Source of the DNA: Pyrus communis
Taxonomy: Eukaryota > Streptophyta > Magnoliopsida > Rosales > Rosaceae
Length of the DNA stretch: 64,000 bases
NCBI RefSeq assembly: GCF_963583255.1
Contig: NC_084816.1
Location: 18,652,053 to 18,716,052, forward strand
Reading direction: 5' to 3'
Below, one piece after another: positions 23,213-35,590 of the stretch. The notes under the pieces are model-generated. The model did no database searches. It was not told the origin of the DNA and saw only the letters and a list, made by a program, of their open reading frames with translations. The position numbers and the translations under genes were made by a program. Position 1 is the first letter of the stretch, and each line of letters begins with the position of its first letter.

Positions 23213-23631
23213 GTAAAGAAAGAGATGTTGGAATGGAAAAACCGTAAGAAAGACAAAGGAGTTATTTGGGGTGCAAAACTGTAGGAAATCAAAACAAAAC
23301 CGTAGGGTATCAAATGCAGAAGAAAACAAAACGGACAAATTCAAAATGTCCAAATCAATTATGTAAATAGACTTGATCTTCTTCTCTATTCAGAGAAGGA
23401 ATCCCATCTTTTCAAACTTAAAAGGAGATAACTCCTTATCTGATTGAAAAGTCAATGACATGTTTCAAAAAAGCTGTAACTCCTTATCTCATTGAAAAGC
23501 CAAAATCAATTGGCTGTTATGCATAGAATAATGATAATAAAACAAATGTTATGTATATAATATTGGTAATAAAACAAAACATAAATATATAAACATATAT
23601 ATTATTAAATAAAAACATAACTGCTCCAACA
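22850..23631 (-). repeat. 3' LTR of Copia D
   Basis: 782 bp, about 95% like the other LTR by eye, containing a TA repeat near 23173-23210. Confidence 0.85.
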
Positions 23632-24149
23632 ATCCTCCACTTGTTTTTATTTACAAAAATATATGTAAAGCAGCATATCATAAAGCTATGCATAAGTAAA
23701 GGTGTTTCTCAACTTGAACCTGTACATAGTGTTAGTGATCCAGATTATACTAGAGTAACTTATAGTTTTGAACTCTATCTCTGACAACACCACACACATA
23801 ACTTTATTAAGGTGAAGTTCAAAAAGCCAGCACATTACGGCCTTGTGCTTATACCCCAGTATAGTGAACGCTTTAGAAACTTGCCCAAGATTTCATAGGA
23901 AGCGGCCTCACTTCCACATTCACATAGGTAAGACTATCAAGGATATTCCTATAGCTAGATATCCCACTCAATATAGAGTATAGACCTTACTAAGAGAAAA
24001 ATTCTCAACCTAAAAACGCTTCAGGATGTCATGCTTCATAGGGATGGATATGGAATAATATTCCAAATTAAAATTAGCAAGACTTCACTCATATCACTTG
24101 TGACTTGTTATTACCCTTTGAACCTATTTCTTGGGATCTCCAGTCTATA

Positions 24150-24330
24150 GGTTGGGTTGCTATCACAAATGACTCAGTTTTCTATGGGCTTTAGTCCCAT
24201 CCCTTTCGAGGTTTTCCAAACCTTTTCTCATGCTAGTCCTTTCATCAAAGGATCAGCCAAGTTTTCTTCAGACAATATATGATCCACTCTTACAGCTCCA
24301 TAAGAGATTACGTTGTGCTATCACAATGGA
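24150..24330 (-). pseudogene. RNase H C-terminus remnant of Copia D
   Basis: On the minus strand VRVDHILSEENLADPLMKGL is followed by a stop and then KTSKGMGLKP and NPTYRLEIP, the usual tail of Copia pol. The reverse transcriptase upstream is missing. Confidence 0.65.
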
Positions 24331-24472
24331 TCAAAACTGTTGGAATCGATTTCTTCCCACAAAGGCGTATCTATCAATAGGTTCATAAAATTTAGAAGAA
24401 TTAGAACCCCCACTATTTCGAAGATTAAAGGAACTTTATTCTCATAAAAACCAGCATCAAGTGACTCAATTA

Positions 24473-24835
24473 TTACATTTTAATAGCATCAACATTCAAT
24501 TTAAACATTCCGTCAGTAGCATATCTCTTTCCCACAAAAACCCCATTTTTAGTAAGGGTATACATATATGCTCCAATGGTTTGAGTAAATCCAGCCTTGT
24601 TAAGAAGAAAGCCAGAGACCAAATTCTTCCTTACTGTTGGAGCATGCATCACATCTTTCAGTATCATGGTTTTTCCAGAGGTGAACCTCAGCTCCACCTT
24701 TCCAGTACCAGCAACATCAGTTGAGTGTGAATCACCCAACAACACCTTCCTTCCCTCAGCCACAGAATAGGTCTTGAAAAGGGAACGATCATAGCAAACA
24801 TGGCGAGAAGCGCCAGTGTCCACCCATCACCCCTC
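24473..24835 (-). pseudogene. protease fragment of Copia D
   Basis: Contains DTGASRHVCYD, the Copia aspartic protease signature, then VMHAPTVRKNLVSG and DGMFKLNVD, which normally precede the integrase. The frame ends at an AT-rich deletion junction. Confidence 0.75.
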
Positions 24836-25090
24836 GGATCCATCAACAAAGTTGATTTCTAATATCATTGCAATTAGTTGCTCTTCAACAAGATTTGCCT
24901 ATGGAGTAGGGCTTTTCTTATTTCTGCAATTCCAGGTAAGATGGCCCAGCTTGTGACAGTTATAGCATTCAAACTGTCTCGAATTAGAAGCAGCACATGA
25001 GGAGGGTTGGTACCTATTCTGATGATGAGAGGGATTTTGATTCTGAACCTTGTTTGTGTTGTTGTTGAGGCGCTTGTTGTGATTCTTGTT

Positions 25091-25795
25091 CTAAATCTTC
25101 ATGTTCTTCCTATTTGGCTTCTGCACAGCTAGAGTCTGGTTCCGGTTGAAGTTGGTAGCCTTTTGGTTGCTTGACACGACCAGAATTTCCTCCTTCAATT
25201 CTTGTTTCTTAGCCTTTTCCTCAATGCGAAGTCGAGTGATCAAGCTTTCCAGGGAGAACTCTTTTGTCTTGTGGCGGAGTGAGTTCTTGAAAATTTTCCA
25301 GGGTGGTGGCAATTTATCAATGATGACAGCAACCTGAAATTGATTATTTAAAACCATGACTTCATAAATAATTTCATGAGCAATTTTCTGTAATTCATGA
25401 GATTGTGCTTCAACAGATTTATCGTCAACCATCTGATATTTCAAATAACGATTAACAACAAATTTCTTAGCCCCAGCTTCCTCAGTGTCATATTTTTTCT
25501 GAAGTGCCTCCCATAAATCTTTAGCAGTGCTATAATCAGAGTAGTAATCATAAAGGTCATCAGACAATCCATTAAGAATATAATTCTTAGCAAGAATTTC
25601 AAGCCAAGTTTGTGAAGCTTTGGTTTGTGTAATGGTGGGCTCTTCAGGGAGAGTTGGTTTGACAGTGGTGCAAAATGAAGCCAATTTTTTTGTGGTGAGA
25701 AAAAATAACTTCTTCTGCCTCCAACACTTAAAGTGGAGACCCTCAAACTTGGAAGGCTTGTTAAGGTCCAGTGTGGTGTTGTTTTCAGATTCCAT
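25091..25795 (-). pseudogene. gag of Copia D (UBN2 domain)
   Basis: A 234-codon frame starting MESENNTTLDLNKPSKFEG encodes a capsid-type UBN2 gag (YILNGLSDDLYDYYS, DLWEALQKKYDTEEAG). It stops after NRKNMKI. Downstream, an Asn/His-rich stretch and a zinc-knuckle-like CYNCHKLGHLTW (about 24925-24965) are in the continuing region before the protease, so the gag reading was once longer. Confidence 0.75.
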
Positions 25796-25819
25796 GGCAG
25801 ATTGTTTATGTCTTAAAAT

Positions 25820-26138
25820 TGTTGTAAACTGAAATAGAAAGGAATGAAGCTACCCGAAAAATGTAGAAGCCTTGAGTGGTGAATGATTCTTGGGATGAGT
25901 TGCGGACTAAGTTGCTCTCTTTAAGACGTTTCGCGGCTCTGCCCAAAGTGTGCAAGTAGTTTCACAAACACCACGTCGTCCCCAGGATAAAATAGCCCAG
26001 AACCTTCTTCTTCTGATAAGATTCTTCCTTGCACACCAGAAGAACCTTCGAACTCACACCCTTTCAATATGTTGCTATTAACTCAATATATGTAAAACTT
26101 GTATTTTTTCTTATATCTTTTTTTGCGATACTTGGGAC

Positions 26139-26184
<46 letters not shown>

Positions 26185-26603
26185 GTAAAGAAAGAGATGT
26201 TGGAATGGAAAAATCGTAAGATAGACAAAGGAGTTATTTGGGGTGCAAAATTGTAGGAAATCAAAACAAAACCGTAGGGTATCAAATGCAGAAGAAAACA
26301 AAACAGACAAAATCAAAACATCCAAATCAATTATGTAAATAGACTTGATCTTCTTCTCTATTCATAGAAGGAATCCCATCTTTTCAAACTTAAAAGGAGA
26401 TAACTCCTTATCTGATTGAAAAGTCAATGACATGTTTCAAAAAAGCTGTAACTCCTTATCTCATTGAAAAGACAAAATCAATTGGCTGTTATGCATAGAA
26501 TAATGATAATAAAACAAACGTTATGTATATAATATTGGTAATAAAACAAAACATAAATATATAAACATATATATTATTAAATAAAAACATAACTGCTCCA
26601 ACA
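25820..26603 (-). repeat. 5' LTR of Copia D
   Basis: 784 bp, TGTTGGAGC...TTTACAACA on the minus strand, with a TA repeat near 26143-26178. Confidence 0.85.
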
Positions 26604-27163
26604 TCATCTTCGAGACCAGACACTGATTTCTTCCACCAGTTCTTGTACTTCATGCTAATATCTCCCTCGAAAAGCCAACACGGAAGATACAATTTTACAT
26701 TCTTGATTTCTTTGTTATTATGCTTCCAGGCCGCATCAGAATGGTGATTAGGTCGTGTAACAGAACATGGAAGGTCTTGATCAAATCCAAATTGCATACC
26801 TACACGATGCGGTAGGTAGTGCTTAATAATACCATGACCAACTAGCTCACTTACTATCAAACATCTAATGAATGACAGTAATTCATCATCCAAATCAGGA
26901 CCAACCAAAACCCAAGTTTCCTTTTGTGGACAGTATTTAGGCAAATGCAAGTTCTCAATGACGTCCAAGGCATAAGAGCGCCACTTGAACACTGCTCCAG
27001 CTGAGTCTAAAACCTTTCTCAAGTTTTCAATTTCCATACCATTTAAATTATCCCATCTAGCCAATCTTGGCTCACCAAAATTTATAACATTCGGCTTTGG
27101 CCTAAGTTCCAAGAATATTTCCCACGCCCTAACCTGAAGTAATTAGAACAGAAACTTAAGGGC

Positions 27164-27635
27164 AAGGTTCTAAAAGACGTTATGCGCTAGTTGGGCGGAG
27201 AGCTGGGACCTAGCGTCTAGGCGGACTAGGTGGATTTAAGTAAATTTATTATATATTGTCTAAATATGTGCCTATTTATACATAAAAAATACATACATAA
27301 TTGTGTTGACATACATAAATTACAAAATAAAATAACATATAAATTATAAAGTATTAGAAACATGGGGAGCAAGCATATAATGAGTATTCATCCAAGTACT
27401 CAATAAGTCTCTTACATTTTATTGAAAAATTAAAATGCAAAATGAAAGTTTTCGATTTTAAGTCTAAGTGAGAGTTGCGATCCAGGCGGGTTTAGGTAGG
27501 CACGTAGGATGCCTAAGAGGGTCTAGGCACATTTTCTTAATTTTCTGACGCCTAGGAACTAATTGGGACGGTGCCCAGCCACCTACCACCTAGGCGGGGC
27601 CTAGGTGGCGTTAGGTGAAGATTTTTAGAACAGGG
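27164..27635. mobile_element. hAT-like MITE in PMD copy 2
   Basis: Ends share GTTCTAAAA in inverted orientation, with related GC-rich subterminal blocks (CTAGGCGG, GCGTCTAGG). Flanks CTTAAGGGC and CCTAAGGGT look like an 8- or 9-bp target duplication with two changes. No coding capacity. Confidence 0.65.
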
Positions 27636-28327
27636 CCTAAGGGTAAGTTGTAAATCAGCATCTCCTATTGCCAATTGGTTTGAAGCTACGATTTTCCTTT
27701 TCAACAAACCCAAATCTCTGTAAATGCTTGCAAGAATAGCAGGTGCAAGAGCGATTTTAGTCCCTCTAGCTAAATGAATTGCTATGGAGAATACAAGTCT
27801 GTGTGTTATAACATTGTGGTTAAAAACATACCTCAACAACCAATACACAAGACACGCTTCGTGCTCAAGTTTGTGCCCGCATGTGATGAACTTCTTCAAC
27901 CACAAGCTTGTGCTAGGCTTCCTATTCGGACTCCAGTAAAATTCCTTTCTCTTCAAGTAGTTTTTCTTCAATTTTTAAAGTTGTGTTGTTTCAAGAGGGC
28001 TTAAAACAGAGTCCCCCAAAACCGAGAAACTGCCTAAAACCATGACATCCTCCAACGTGATTGTTGCTTCACACCATGGAAAAATAAACGTACTGGTTTC
28101 AGGACACCATTTCTCTGCAAATCCATGTACCAAACCGGTTTGTCTTCGTATTTGGTATGTAGAATTAAGGTTTGCTTCATAGATACCAGCCTCCTTCCAT
28201 GTAGATTGGTGAACAGAAGCCATTTGGTGAACCAAGATTTCCAATCTTTTGCGGCTTGTCTCCATCCTTGGAACTCAACGTTCAAAGGCGATTTCTTTGG
28301 CTCTAAACGGGAAGGGATGGAGGAGAA

Positions 28328-28545
28328 TGTTATGATATGAATGTTTTCCTTCCTATTTGGTAGCATGGTGATCGTTGACTATCAATGATTTATTCTTTCC
28401 CTTTGTAAAAATATTTACTTAGCTGATTTGTAGGAATTACGGGATGTGATTGTTTCTTTACAGTTTGTATAAGAACTTTAGCCTAACTTGTATATTTTAA
28501 TGAATCAATATAGAAGATTATTCATTCTGCTATTCCATTCTTAAG
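28328..28545 (+). repeat. 5' LTR of Copia E
   Basis: Begins TGTTATGATATGAATG. About 112 bp are shared with 32919-33031, with a few differences. Confidence 0.75.
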
Positions 28546-28654
28546 ATGGTATCAGAGCGTCCAAGATCCTAGGATGTTTTTTTTGTTTCCTTGGTTTCTC
28601 TTCGTTTTTTTTTTTCTTCGGTTTCTCTTGTGAGCAAAGTCTCATTTTTTTACC

Positions 28655-31600
28655 ATGGGAGACTCCAAGTCGGTTGAGGCATCGAACGATCCCTCAAGCC
28701 CTTTCTATATTCATTACTCTGATAATCCAGGGATGCATCTTGTTTCCACTCTACTTACTGGAAACAATTATAGCACATGGTCTCGTTCAATGCGTATTGC
28801 CCTTAGCGCAAAGAACAAATTTGGTTTTGTTGATGGGTCTGTGAAGAAGCCGTCAGACAAGAAAGCAACTGAAGCTGCTCTTTGGCAGCGCTATAATGAC
28901 ATGGTTCTCATGTGGATTTTAAATTCTGTGAATTCTGGGTTATCAAACAGTGTGGTTTATGCAGAAACTGCACATGCTGTTTGGGATGACCTTAAGACTC
29001 GTTTTTCGCAAGACACTGTCCCACGAATTTTTGAGATTCAGCGTGACATTGCACGCCTCACTCAAAATCAGATGTCTGTGTCTGACTATTATTCCCAATT
29101 GAAGGGTTTATGGGATGAATTATCTTCTTACGACAGCCATAAAAACTGCTCGTGTGGCATCATGGAAGACCGTAATGAGAAAGAGGAGCAGAATAAGGTT
29201 ATGTAATTTTTAAAGGGACTTGATGATTCATATGCAACAGTGAGAGGTCAGATTATGCTTCTAAAGCCATTGCCTTTGGTGCTCAAAGTTTTTTCAATGG
29301 TTAACCAAAAGAAAAAGCAACGTGGAATTGCAGCTATCCCATAACCAAGTGTGCAAGGGGTAACCATGGCAGTTCAAGGTGGTCAAGGTAATCAGCACAA
29401 TCGTGGTAGCCAAGGGAATCACAAGCCGCTACTTTGTGATTATTGTGACGTGGACCACCTCACCAGGGAGACTTGCTACCAGCTCCATGGATATCCCGAT
29501 GACCATCATCTCCATAAAAAGAACAAGGGAAAGGGTCGCGGTAAGGAGGGAAAACCAGCAACCAACCATGTTCAAGTAACAACTTCTTCAACTTCTTCCC
29601 TTACATCAGCAACATCGATGACTTTTACTCCTAAGCAGCTTCAACAACTCTTTGCTATGATGGCTGGAAATTTTCCATCTGAAGCACATACCAATGCAAT
29701 CACAGGTTTGTCTTCCCATCATTCACAATAATGGATAATTGATAGTGGCGCCACGGATCATGTTATGACACTTCCCTTATCAAACTCTACTGGGAACAAG
29801 TCTATGCTGCCAGTAAAACTTCCGACTGGTGAAATGGTCAATTAGTAGTATTGGCAATTTTACTTTTGATCTCAAACTTTCATTGACTAATGTATTACAA
29901 ATTGCCTCTTTTTTGGTTAATTTGATATTCGTTAGTTGTTTAACAAAATCCCTTCGATGCTCCATAACATTTTTTCCAGATTTTTGTGTCTTACAGGACC
30001 TGGAGACGAGAAAGATGATTGGATGGGGTAGACAACGTGGGGGTCTTTACTATCTCACCAAACCAAACAGTAGTTGCACCACTTCACCTTCACCCAATTG
30101 CGTTAATTCCATTTCATGGCATCGTCGTCTTGGTCATCCCTCTCCACAATGACTCCACCTTTTAGCTAATCAATCGTTATATGTTTATTCTCATTCAAAT
30201 AAACCTTGTGATGTTTTCCCATTAGCAAAGCAAAATAGATTGCCTTTTCCATTAAGTCATATTTCCAGTAAACACATTTTTGAGCTTGTTCATTGTGACA
30301 TTTGGGGACTGCACAAAATTTCTACATATAATGAGGCTCGATATTTCTTAACAATTGTTGATGATTTTTATCGAACCACATGGCTATTTTTTATGAGACA
30401 TAAATCTAAAACACAACAGTTACTTAAAACTTTCTTTTCTTATGTAGCAACTCAATTCCATCACAAAATTAAGAAAATTTGAATTGATAATGGTAGTGAG
30501 TTTTTGTCCTTGCATTCTTTCTTTTCCGAGAGTGATGTGATTTTTGAACGTTCTTGCACATATACTCCACAACAAAATGGAGTGGTCGAGCGAAAACACC
30601 GTCATATTTTGCAAGTGGCCAAGGCACTATGTTTTCAGAGTCACTTACCTTTGTATTTTTGGGGAGATTGTGTCCTTACTGCAATCTAGCTCATAAATCG
30701 CTTACCCACACCATTTTTGTCCAATAAATCACCTTTTGAGGTTCTTTATGGTCGTCCTCCATCGTATGCACACTTGCGTACTTTTGGATGTTTAGCTTAT
30801 GCCACCAATGTTCAACCTCTTCATAAATTTGATAGACAAGCCAGAAAATATGTCTTTATAGGATATCCCTTTGGTCAAAAAGCGTATAAGTTGTACGACC
30901 TTTATACTCACAAAGTGTTCACCAGCAGAGATGTCATTTTTCATGAGTCTAATTTTCCTTTTATCATCACTCCTTTAACCCAACCTCAAGAACTTGTCTT
31001 GCCTCTTCCCACTCATGATGACATTGAGACCCCACCCACTCACGTTGAGTTCATTTCACCATCCACTCAGGTTGACATTGAGACTCCATCCAACTCTATT
31101 GCTACACCTCTCCCAGACCAAACAGTAACCAATAGCCCTCCTTCATCACCTGGTCCACCTATTGCACCCCTCATACGTCATTCTGATAGGCCTAAATGTA
31201 CACCTGTTTACCTTGATGACTATGTTTGCTTTCATGCTTCCTCATTTTCCCCACTCAATGCATTGACTCTAGGTTCCTCTAAAAAGGCTACTCACCATCC
31301 TTTATGCAAGTGTGTTTCTTATAAAAATCTTTCTCCATCTTAACAAAGTTTTATTGCCAATATTACTCTCCCTGTTGAACCTAACACATATGCAGAGGCT
31401 ACTAAAGATCCTCGATGGCGAGAAGCCATGGCCTCGGAGATTCAAGCTCTAGAAGTTAATGCCACTTGGTCTTTGACTGTACTTCCACCTGGCAAGACCC
31501 CTATTGGTTGTCCTTGGGTATACAAAATCAAGCACAAGTCTGATGGCACTATTGAGAGTTACAAAACTCGTTTAGTGGCCAAGGGTTACACTCAAATTGA

Positions 31601-32855
31601 GCGTGTTGATTACCAGGATACGTTTTCCCCGACTGCAAAGTTGGTTACGTTTCGTTGTCTCCTTGCTCTTGTGGCTGCTAGTGGTTGGTCCCTACATCAA
31701 ATGGATGTCCACAATGTCTTCCTACATGGCGATCTCCATGAGGAAATCTATATGGTTCCACCTCCTGGTCTTCGGCGACAAGGGGAGCATTTGGTATGTT
31801 GCCTTCATAAGTCTTTGTATGGATTAAAGCAGGCTTCTCGGCAGTGGTTTTTTAAGTTTTCTGAGGCTATTTGTGCATCTGTGTATACATAGTCCAAAGC
31901 CAATTATTCATTTTTTACAAGAAAAGTTGGCAAATCGTTCACAGCTCTTCTTATTTACGTTGATGATATCTTGATCACGGGTAATGACATGATTGCTATT
32001 GGTTCTCTTAAATCTTTTTTGAATAAACGCTTCCGCATCAAAGATTTAGGAGCCCTTAAATATTTTTTAGGAATAAAGATTGCTCCTTCAAAAAAGGGGA
32101 TCTTTATTTCTCAAAGAAAATATTTATTGGACATTTTAAAAGATGTGGGTCTTTTGGGAGCACGATCAGCTAGCTTCCCCATGGAACAAAACATGAAGCT
32201 ACTTCCTGATGAAGGAGATTTGCTTCACAATCCGTCCATTTATCGAAAATTGATAGGACGTTTGATATATTTAACTATTACCAGACCTGATATTGCTTTT
32301 GTAGTCAACACGTTGAGTCGTTTCATACAACATCCTCGTAAGCCTCACTATGATACAGCTTTACGTGTTTTGAGATATTTGAAGAACACTCCAGGTCAAG
32401 GTATTTTGTTTTCCTCACAAAGTTTGTTACGATTGAAGGCTTTTTGTGATGCTGATTGGGCAGAGTGTTCAGTGACTCGATGTTCTACTACCGGATATTG
32501 TGTTTTCCTTGGAGATTCTTTAATTTCATGGAAAAGCAAAAAACAGAAGACTGTTTCATTATCTTCTGCAAAAGCAGAGTACCGTTCAATGGTTGTTGCC
32601 TGTTGTGAGCTCACCTGGTTACAAAGTCTTTTATGTGATTTATGTATTAAAGATATGGGCCCTGCTGTTTTACACTGTGATAACCAAGCGGCTCTTCACA
32701 TTGCCGTTAATTCTGCTTTTCATGAGCAGACACGCCATATAGAGATTGACTGTCATTTTGTTCGAGATAAAATTCAAGAAGGAAAGGTAGCCACCAAATT
32801 TGTTCCATCTTCAATGCAAGTTGCAGACAAATTCACAAAGCCTTTAGGAAAATAA
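28655..32855 (+). pseudogene. Copia gag-pol of element E, many stops
   Basis: Gag starts at 28655 (YSTWSRSMRIALSAKNK, a Copia N-terminal gag domain) and stops at 29204. The zinc-knuckle region CDYCDVDHLTRETC lies near 29437. Later pieces carry protease DSGATDHV, IN ([26 protein letters not shown]), RT ([23 protein letters not shown]) and RNase H (CDADWAEC, LSSAKAEYRS, HCDNQAALHIA). It ends with QVADKFTKPLGK at 32855. Nonsense codons and at least one frameshift occur in gag, protease, integrase and RT. The IN motif has IDNGSEF directly after an in-frame TGA. The pol motifs are otherwise in the normal Copia order. Confidence 0.85.
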
Positions 32856-32918
32856 CAGTTCTGTTTTTTGCTGAGCAAGTTACCGGTTTTTGACGTTCAC
32901 TCGCCAACTTGAGGGGGA

Positions 32919-33031
32919 GTTATGATATGAATGATTTCCTTCCTATTTGGTAGCATGGTGATCATTGACTATCAATGATTTATTCTTTCCCTTTGTAAAA
33001 ATATTTACTTAGCTGATTTGTAGGAATTACG
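32919..33031 (+). repeat. truncated 3' LTR of Copia E
   Basis: Matches 28329-28441, then diverges abruptly after GTAGGAATTACG. Confidence 0.8.
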
Positions 33032-33555
33032 ACATTTAAATTTTTTTCCAAATTCCAAATCCCCATGAGGTATTTGAAAATATTTAATTGAATGAAATAA
33101 TGTAAAATAAATGTAGATAATAAGTGAGAGACCCTAAGTGTTATTAGGGGCAATTTAGACATCCAAAAATATAAATTTTGCAAAGTCAAACTTAATTATG
33201 GATAATGCTTAGTTGGAGCCTAATTATTGGATTTTTATTAGAGAAATTTACCATGATGGGTTTTAGTTAAAGAAAATTGAATTCCAAGGAGTGTACTCAT
33301 ATTTTCAGAAATGGGATGCCGCTGGATGGAGGAACCATCAACTCCTCCCGCTTTTCAACCATTGATTCCGCTGGGTTTTCCGTCTCTCTCTCTCTCTCTC
33401 TCCAAAAGAAGGGTGAAACTGGATTGGATTGAATAATACGAAAAATGGTTTATATGAGCACGAATGTCCACTCGTAATCGTTTGCAGTTTAGAGTGCCCT
33501 TACGGTTCTACGCAAAACAAAAACAACATGAAACGAGGTTTCACCGTTCGCTTGG
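33032..33555. other. unassigned intergenic DNA
   Basis: AT-rich with a CT run near 33386-33402. No gene or terminal repeat is recognised. Confidence 0.4.
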
Positions 33556-33922
33556 GGCTTTTTAGCTAAAATGGTCTTTGAGATTTGCATAACTCTTTAT
33601 TTTGGTTCCTGAGATTTGAAACCAATAAAAGTGGTCCCTAAGATTGTCCATCATCAATCATCTTGGTCATTCCATGAAAAATCTTCATTAAATAAGAATA
33701 AATGGTAAAAACACCCTCAATTTTTTGTCAAATCATTTTGGCTCATTGTTTGTTCGATTGAAGATATTTTTGTCATTTTGATTCTTATTTAACATAATTT
33801 TTTGCGGAATGACCAAAATGATTGATGGTGGACAATCTCAGAGACTACTTCTATTGATTTCAAATCTTAGGACCAAAGTGAGGAGTTATGCAAATCTCAA
33901 GGACCATTTTGACTAAAAAGCC
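33556..33922. mobile_element. long-TIR MITE, Mutator-like
   Basis: Arms of more than 110 bp are inverted copies: GGCTTTTTAG, AATGGTC, TTGAGATTTGCATAACTC and ATTGTCCA.CATCAATCAT occur at one end and, reversed, at the other. Flanks TTCGCTTGG and ATCGCTTGA suggest an 8-9 bp target duplication. The whole unit would transcribe into a long hairpin. Confidence 0.75.
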
Positions 33923-34098
33923 ATCGCTTGAAGATCCTTTCTCTCCCATTCTTGTCAAGAGTTGCAAAAAGTCATATTCCAAATACATGAATTTAAATTA
34001 AGGGTTTTGTTCACATAGTTTGATCAATCATGTTTCAAATTCATAAATTTCGTCGTTTATTTATTGAGTTGCTCATCAATGTTGTTTATGTTGTCTAA

Positions 34099-34505
34099 GA
34101 GCATCTCCAAATGAGACATTAAATTCAAAACATCAAATTTAAATTTGATGGCTCACTTGGTAATTTGGCATATTGTCAATATTTTCCTTCCACTCGGTAT
34201 GCCAAAATTTATTGCTTCATTTATGCTTTTTTAAACAAAAAAATAATAAAAGCTGAGTTGTTGTTGGTTTAAAAATAATAAAATAATACTTAAATATGCT
34301 AGCATTTAAGGTAAGACAAGTAGAATGTCTTTGGAAATAGCAAAAATAAAATTTGAAGGCAGCTTCAAATTTGACATCTCTTTGTCCAGTCAGTTTAGCT
34401 TTCTTTTCCATGTCATCTTTGACACCTCGGTTGGAATAAATGATACGTCATTTGTTACCGTTATATATCTATGTGGCATTTTTGACATCTCCTTTGGAGA
34501 TGGTC
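34099..34505. mobile_element. MITE with GAGCATCTCC ends
   Basis: GAGCATCTCCAAATGAGACAT at the left pairs with the complement of the right end (GACCATCTCCAAAGGAGATG). Flanks TAA and TAG suggest a 3-bp target site. Confidence 0.6.
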
Positions 34506-34810
34506 TAGAGCACTTCTAGACAAGATATCAAAATTATCACTAGACAAAAAACATATATTTTTAACTGTAAAAGTTAGCTAAGCTAGGATTTCATGTGTGG
34601 GTGGGCCTCTCACATACACACTCCCCTTCTTCTAGGTGTTCGTTAATTAGACTAATAGTGTTTCTTATTTTGTAGGTGGAATTTGTGAATTCAACTGTGT
34701 ATAAAATTTTCATCCTCAAGTGTTACACTTCCAACGTTTACTTCCGTCAAGTATATCATCGTCACATCAAGTTCTATGATACGGTGGGTTTACCATTTGA
34801 CTTCCTAACA

Positions 34811-34957
34811 GAGAAATTATATTTACACATCCCAAATTATTTCTCCCACACCCTTTTAATTTTTTAATATTTTTTGAAACACCACTAACACTTGATAGAA
34901 AAATATTAAAAAATTAAAAGGGTGTGGAAGAAGTAATTTGGAGTATGTGAATATAAT
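34811..34957. mobile_element. fold-back MITE with 10-bp flanking repeat
   Basis: Inverted arms share CCACACCCTTTTAATTTTTT. CTTCCTAACA flanks it exactly on both sides (34801-34810 and 34958-34967), a clean target duplication of 9-10 bp. Confidence 0.8.
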
Positions 34958-34989
34958 CTTCCTAACAAAAATGCTTCACATCAAGTTCT

Positions 34990-35590
34990 ACAATAAGGCG
35001 GGTGTACTGTTTATCAATTTTAAACATAAAATTTAAATTTAACAACTTATGTGGCTCTTTAACATCTTTTAAAGTTTTACTCTCTACTCGATATGTCAAA
35101 TTTAAAACATAAAATAAAATTCATATTTATTTTCTTTCATTGCCAATGCATATTTATTTTCTTTCATTACCAATAAAATTCATATTTATTTTCTTTCATT
35201 GCCAATGCATATTTATTTTCTTTCATTACCAATAAAATTCATATTTATTGCTTTCATTGCCAATGCATATTTATTTTCTTTCATTACCAATGCATTGGTC
35301 ATGAACGAAAATAAATTATAAAAATTATAAAAATACTCAAACATTGCATTGAAAATGAAAAGAAATTAAAAATTAATGCTTTAAACCAATAAAAAAAATT
35401 AATAAAAAGCACTTAATGATTAATGTTTTTTTTTTTTTTTTTTTGAAGTTGTTGTCAAATTTGGTAGCAAGGTGAGAAATGTCATTTCACATCAAATTTA
35501 ATTTTTCGGTTGAAAAACATTGCTACTGTTTTTTCTTTTTTTAATGTTGTTATTGTTTATTTGGACATTTTGACATTTCTTTTGAATATG
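34990..35590. mobile_element. relative of the 34099 MITE, expanded by a minisatellite
   Basis: AACATAAAATTTAAATTT and the CTCTACTCGATATGTCAAA block resemble the interior of the 34099 element, and the right end GAATATGCTC is the complement of GAGCATATTC. The left end is unclear. The middle has been expanded by a tandem array. Confidence 0.45.
35113..35290. repeat. 59-bp tandem repeat, three units
   Basis: Units are built of ATATTTATTTTCTTTCATT followed alternately by GCCAATGC and ACCAATAAAATTC, so each 59-bp unit is itself a diverged dimer. About three copies, the last with a short deletion. Confidence 0.85.

Larger units (their letters stand above)
22850..26603 (-). mobile_element. Copia element D, internally deleted
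   Basis: LTRs at 22850-23631 (3') and 25820-26603 (5') start TGTTGGAGC and end TTTACAACA on the minus strand. The target duplication is TCACC (22845) versus TCATC (26604), one base changed. It sits inside a PMD copy 2 exon. Gag and protease remain, but integrase and most of reverse transcriptase/RNase H are gone. A polypurine tract (AAGTGGAGGA on the minus strand) abuts the left LTR. No TGGTATCAGAGC primer site follows the right LTR; only about 25 bases separate it from the gag ATG. The element could not move by itself. Confidence 0.85.
22415..28327 (-). pseudogene. plant mobile domain (PMD) gene, copy 2, split by transposons
   Basis: Read on the minus strand, the gene starts near 28327, where Copia E cuts off its first codons. 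The N-terminal part holds NVEFQGWRQAAKDWKSW, a frameshift near 28245, then AEKWCPETSTFIFPW and LEDVMVLGSFSVLGD. An in-frame TAA follows ETTQL. Next come WLLRYVF and ARGTKIALAPAIL. A MITE interrupts at 27635-27164. The core resumes with an in-frame TAA just before LLQVRAWEIF, then YLPHRVGMQFGFDQDLP and WWKKSVSGLEDD. Copia D intervenes (26603-22850), then the tail ends with AKSIHRSLLMVNH, MDEDD, IIEDGDSEKLSGK and a charged ARMKRLEILLDD end, stopping at 22415. Its closest relative in the window is copy 1, same strand. It cannot make a full product. Confidence 0.82.
28328..33031 (+). mobile_element. Copia element E, degenerate, 3' LTR truncated
   Basis: The 5' LTR (28328-about 28545) is followed by the primer site TGGTATCAGAGCG at 28547. 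Gag and pol follow in plus-strand pieces, then a polypurine tract (GAGGGGGAG near 32911). Only the first 112 or so bases of the 3' LTR remain, to 33031. No target duplication can be called because the right end is lost. It removed or displaced the first codons of PMD copy 2. Confidence 0.85.
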
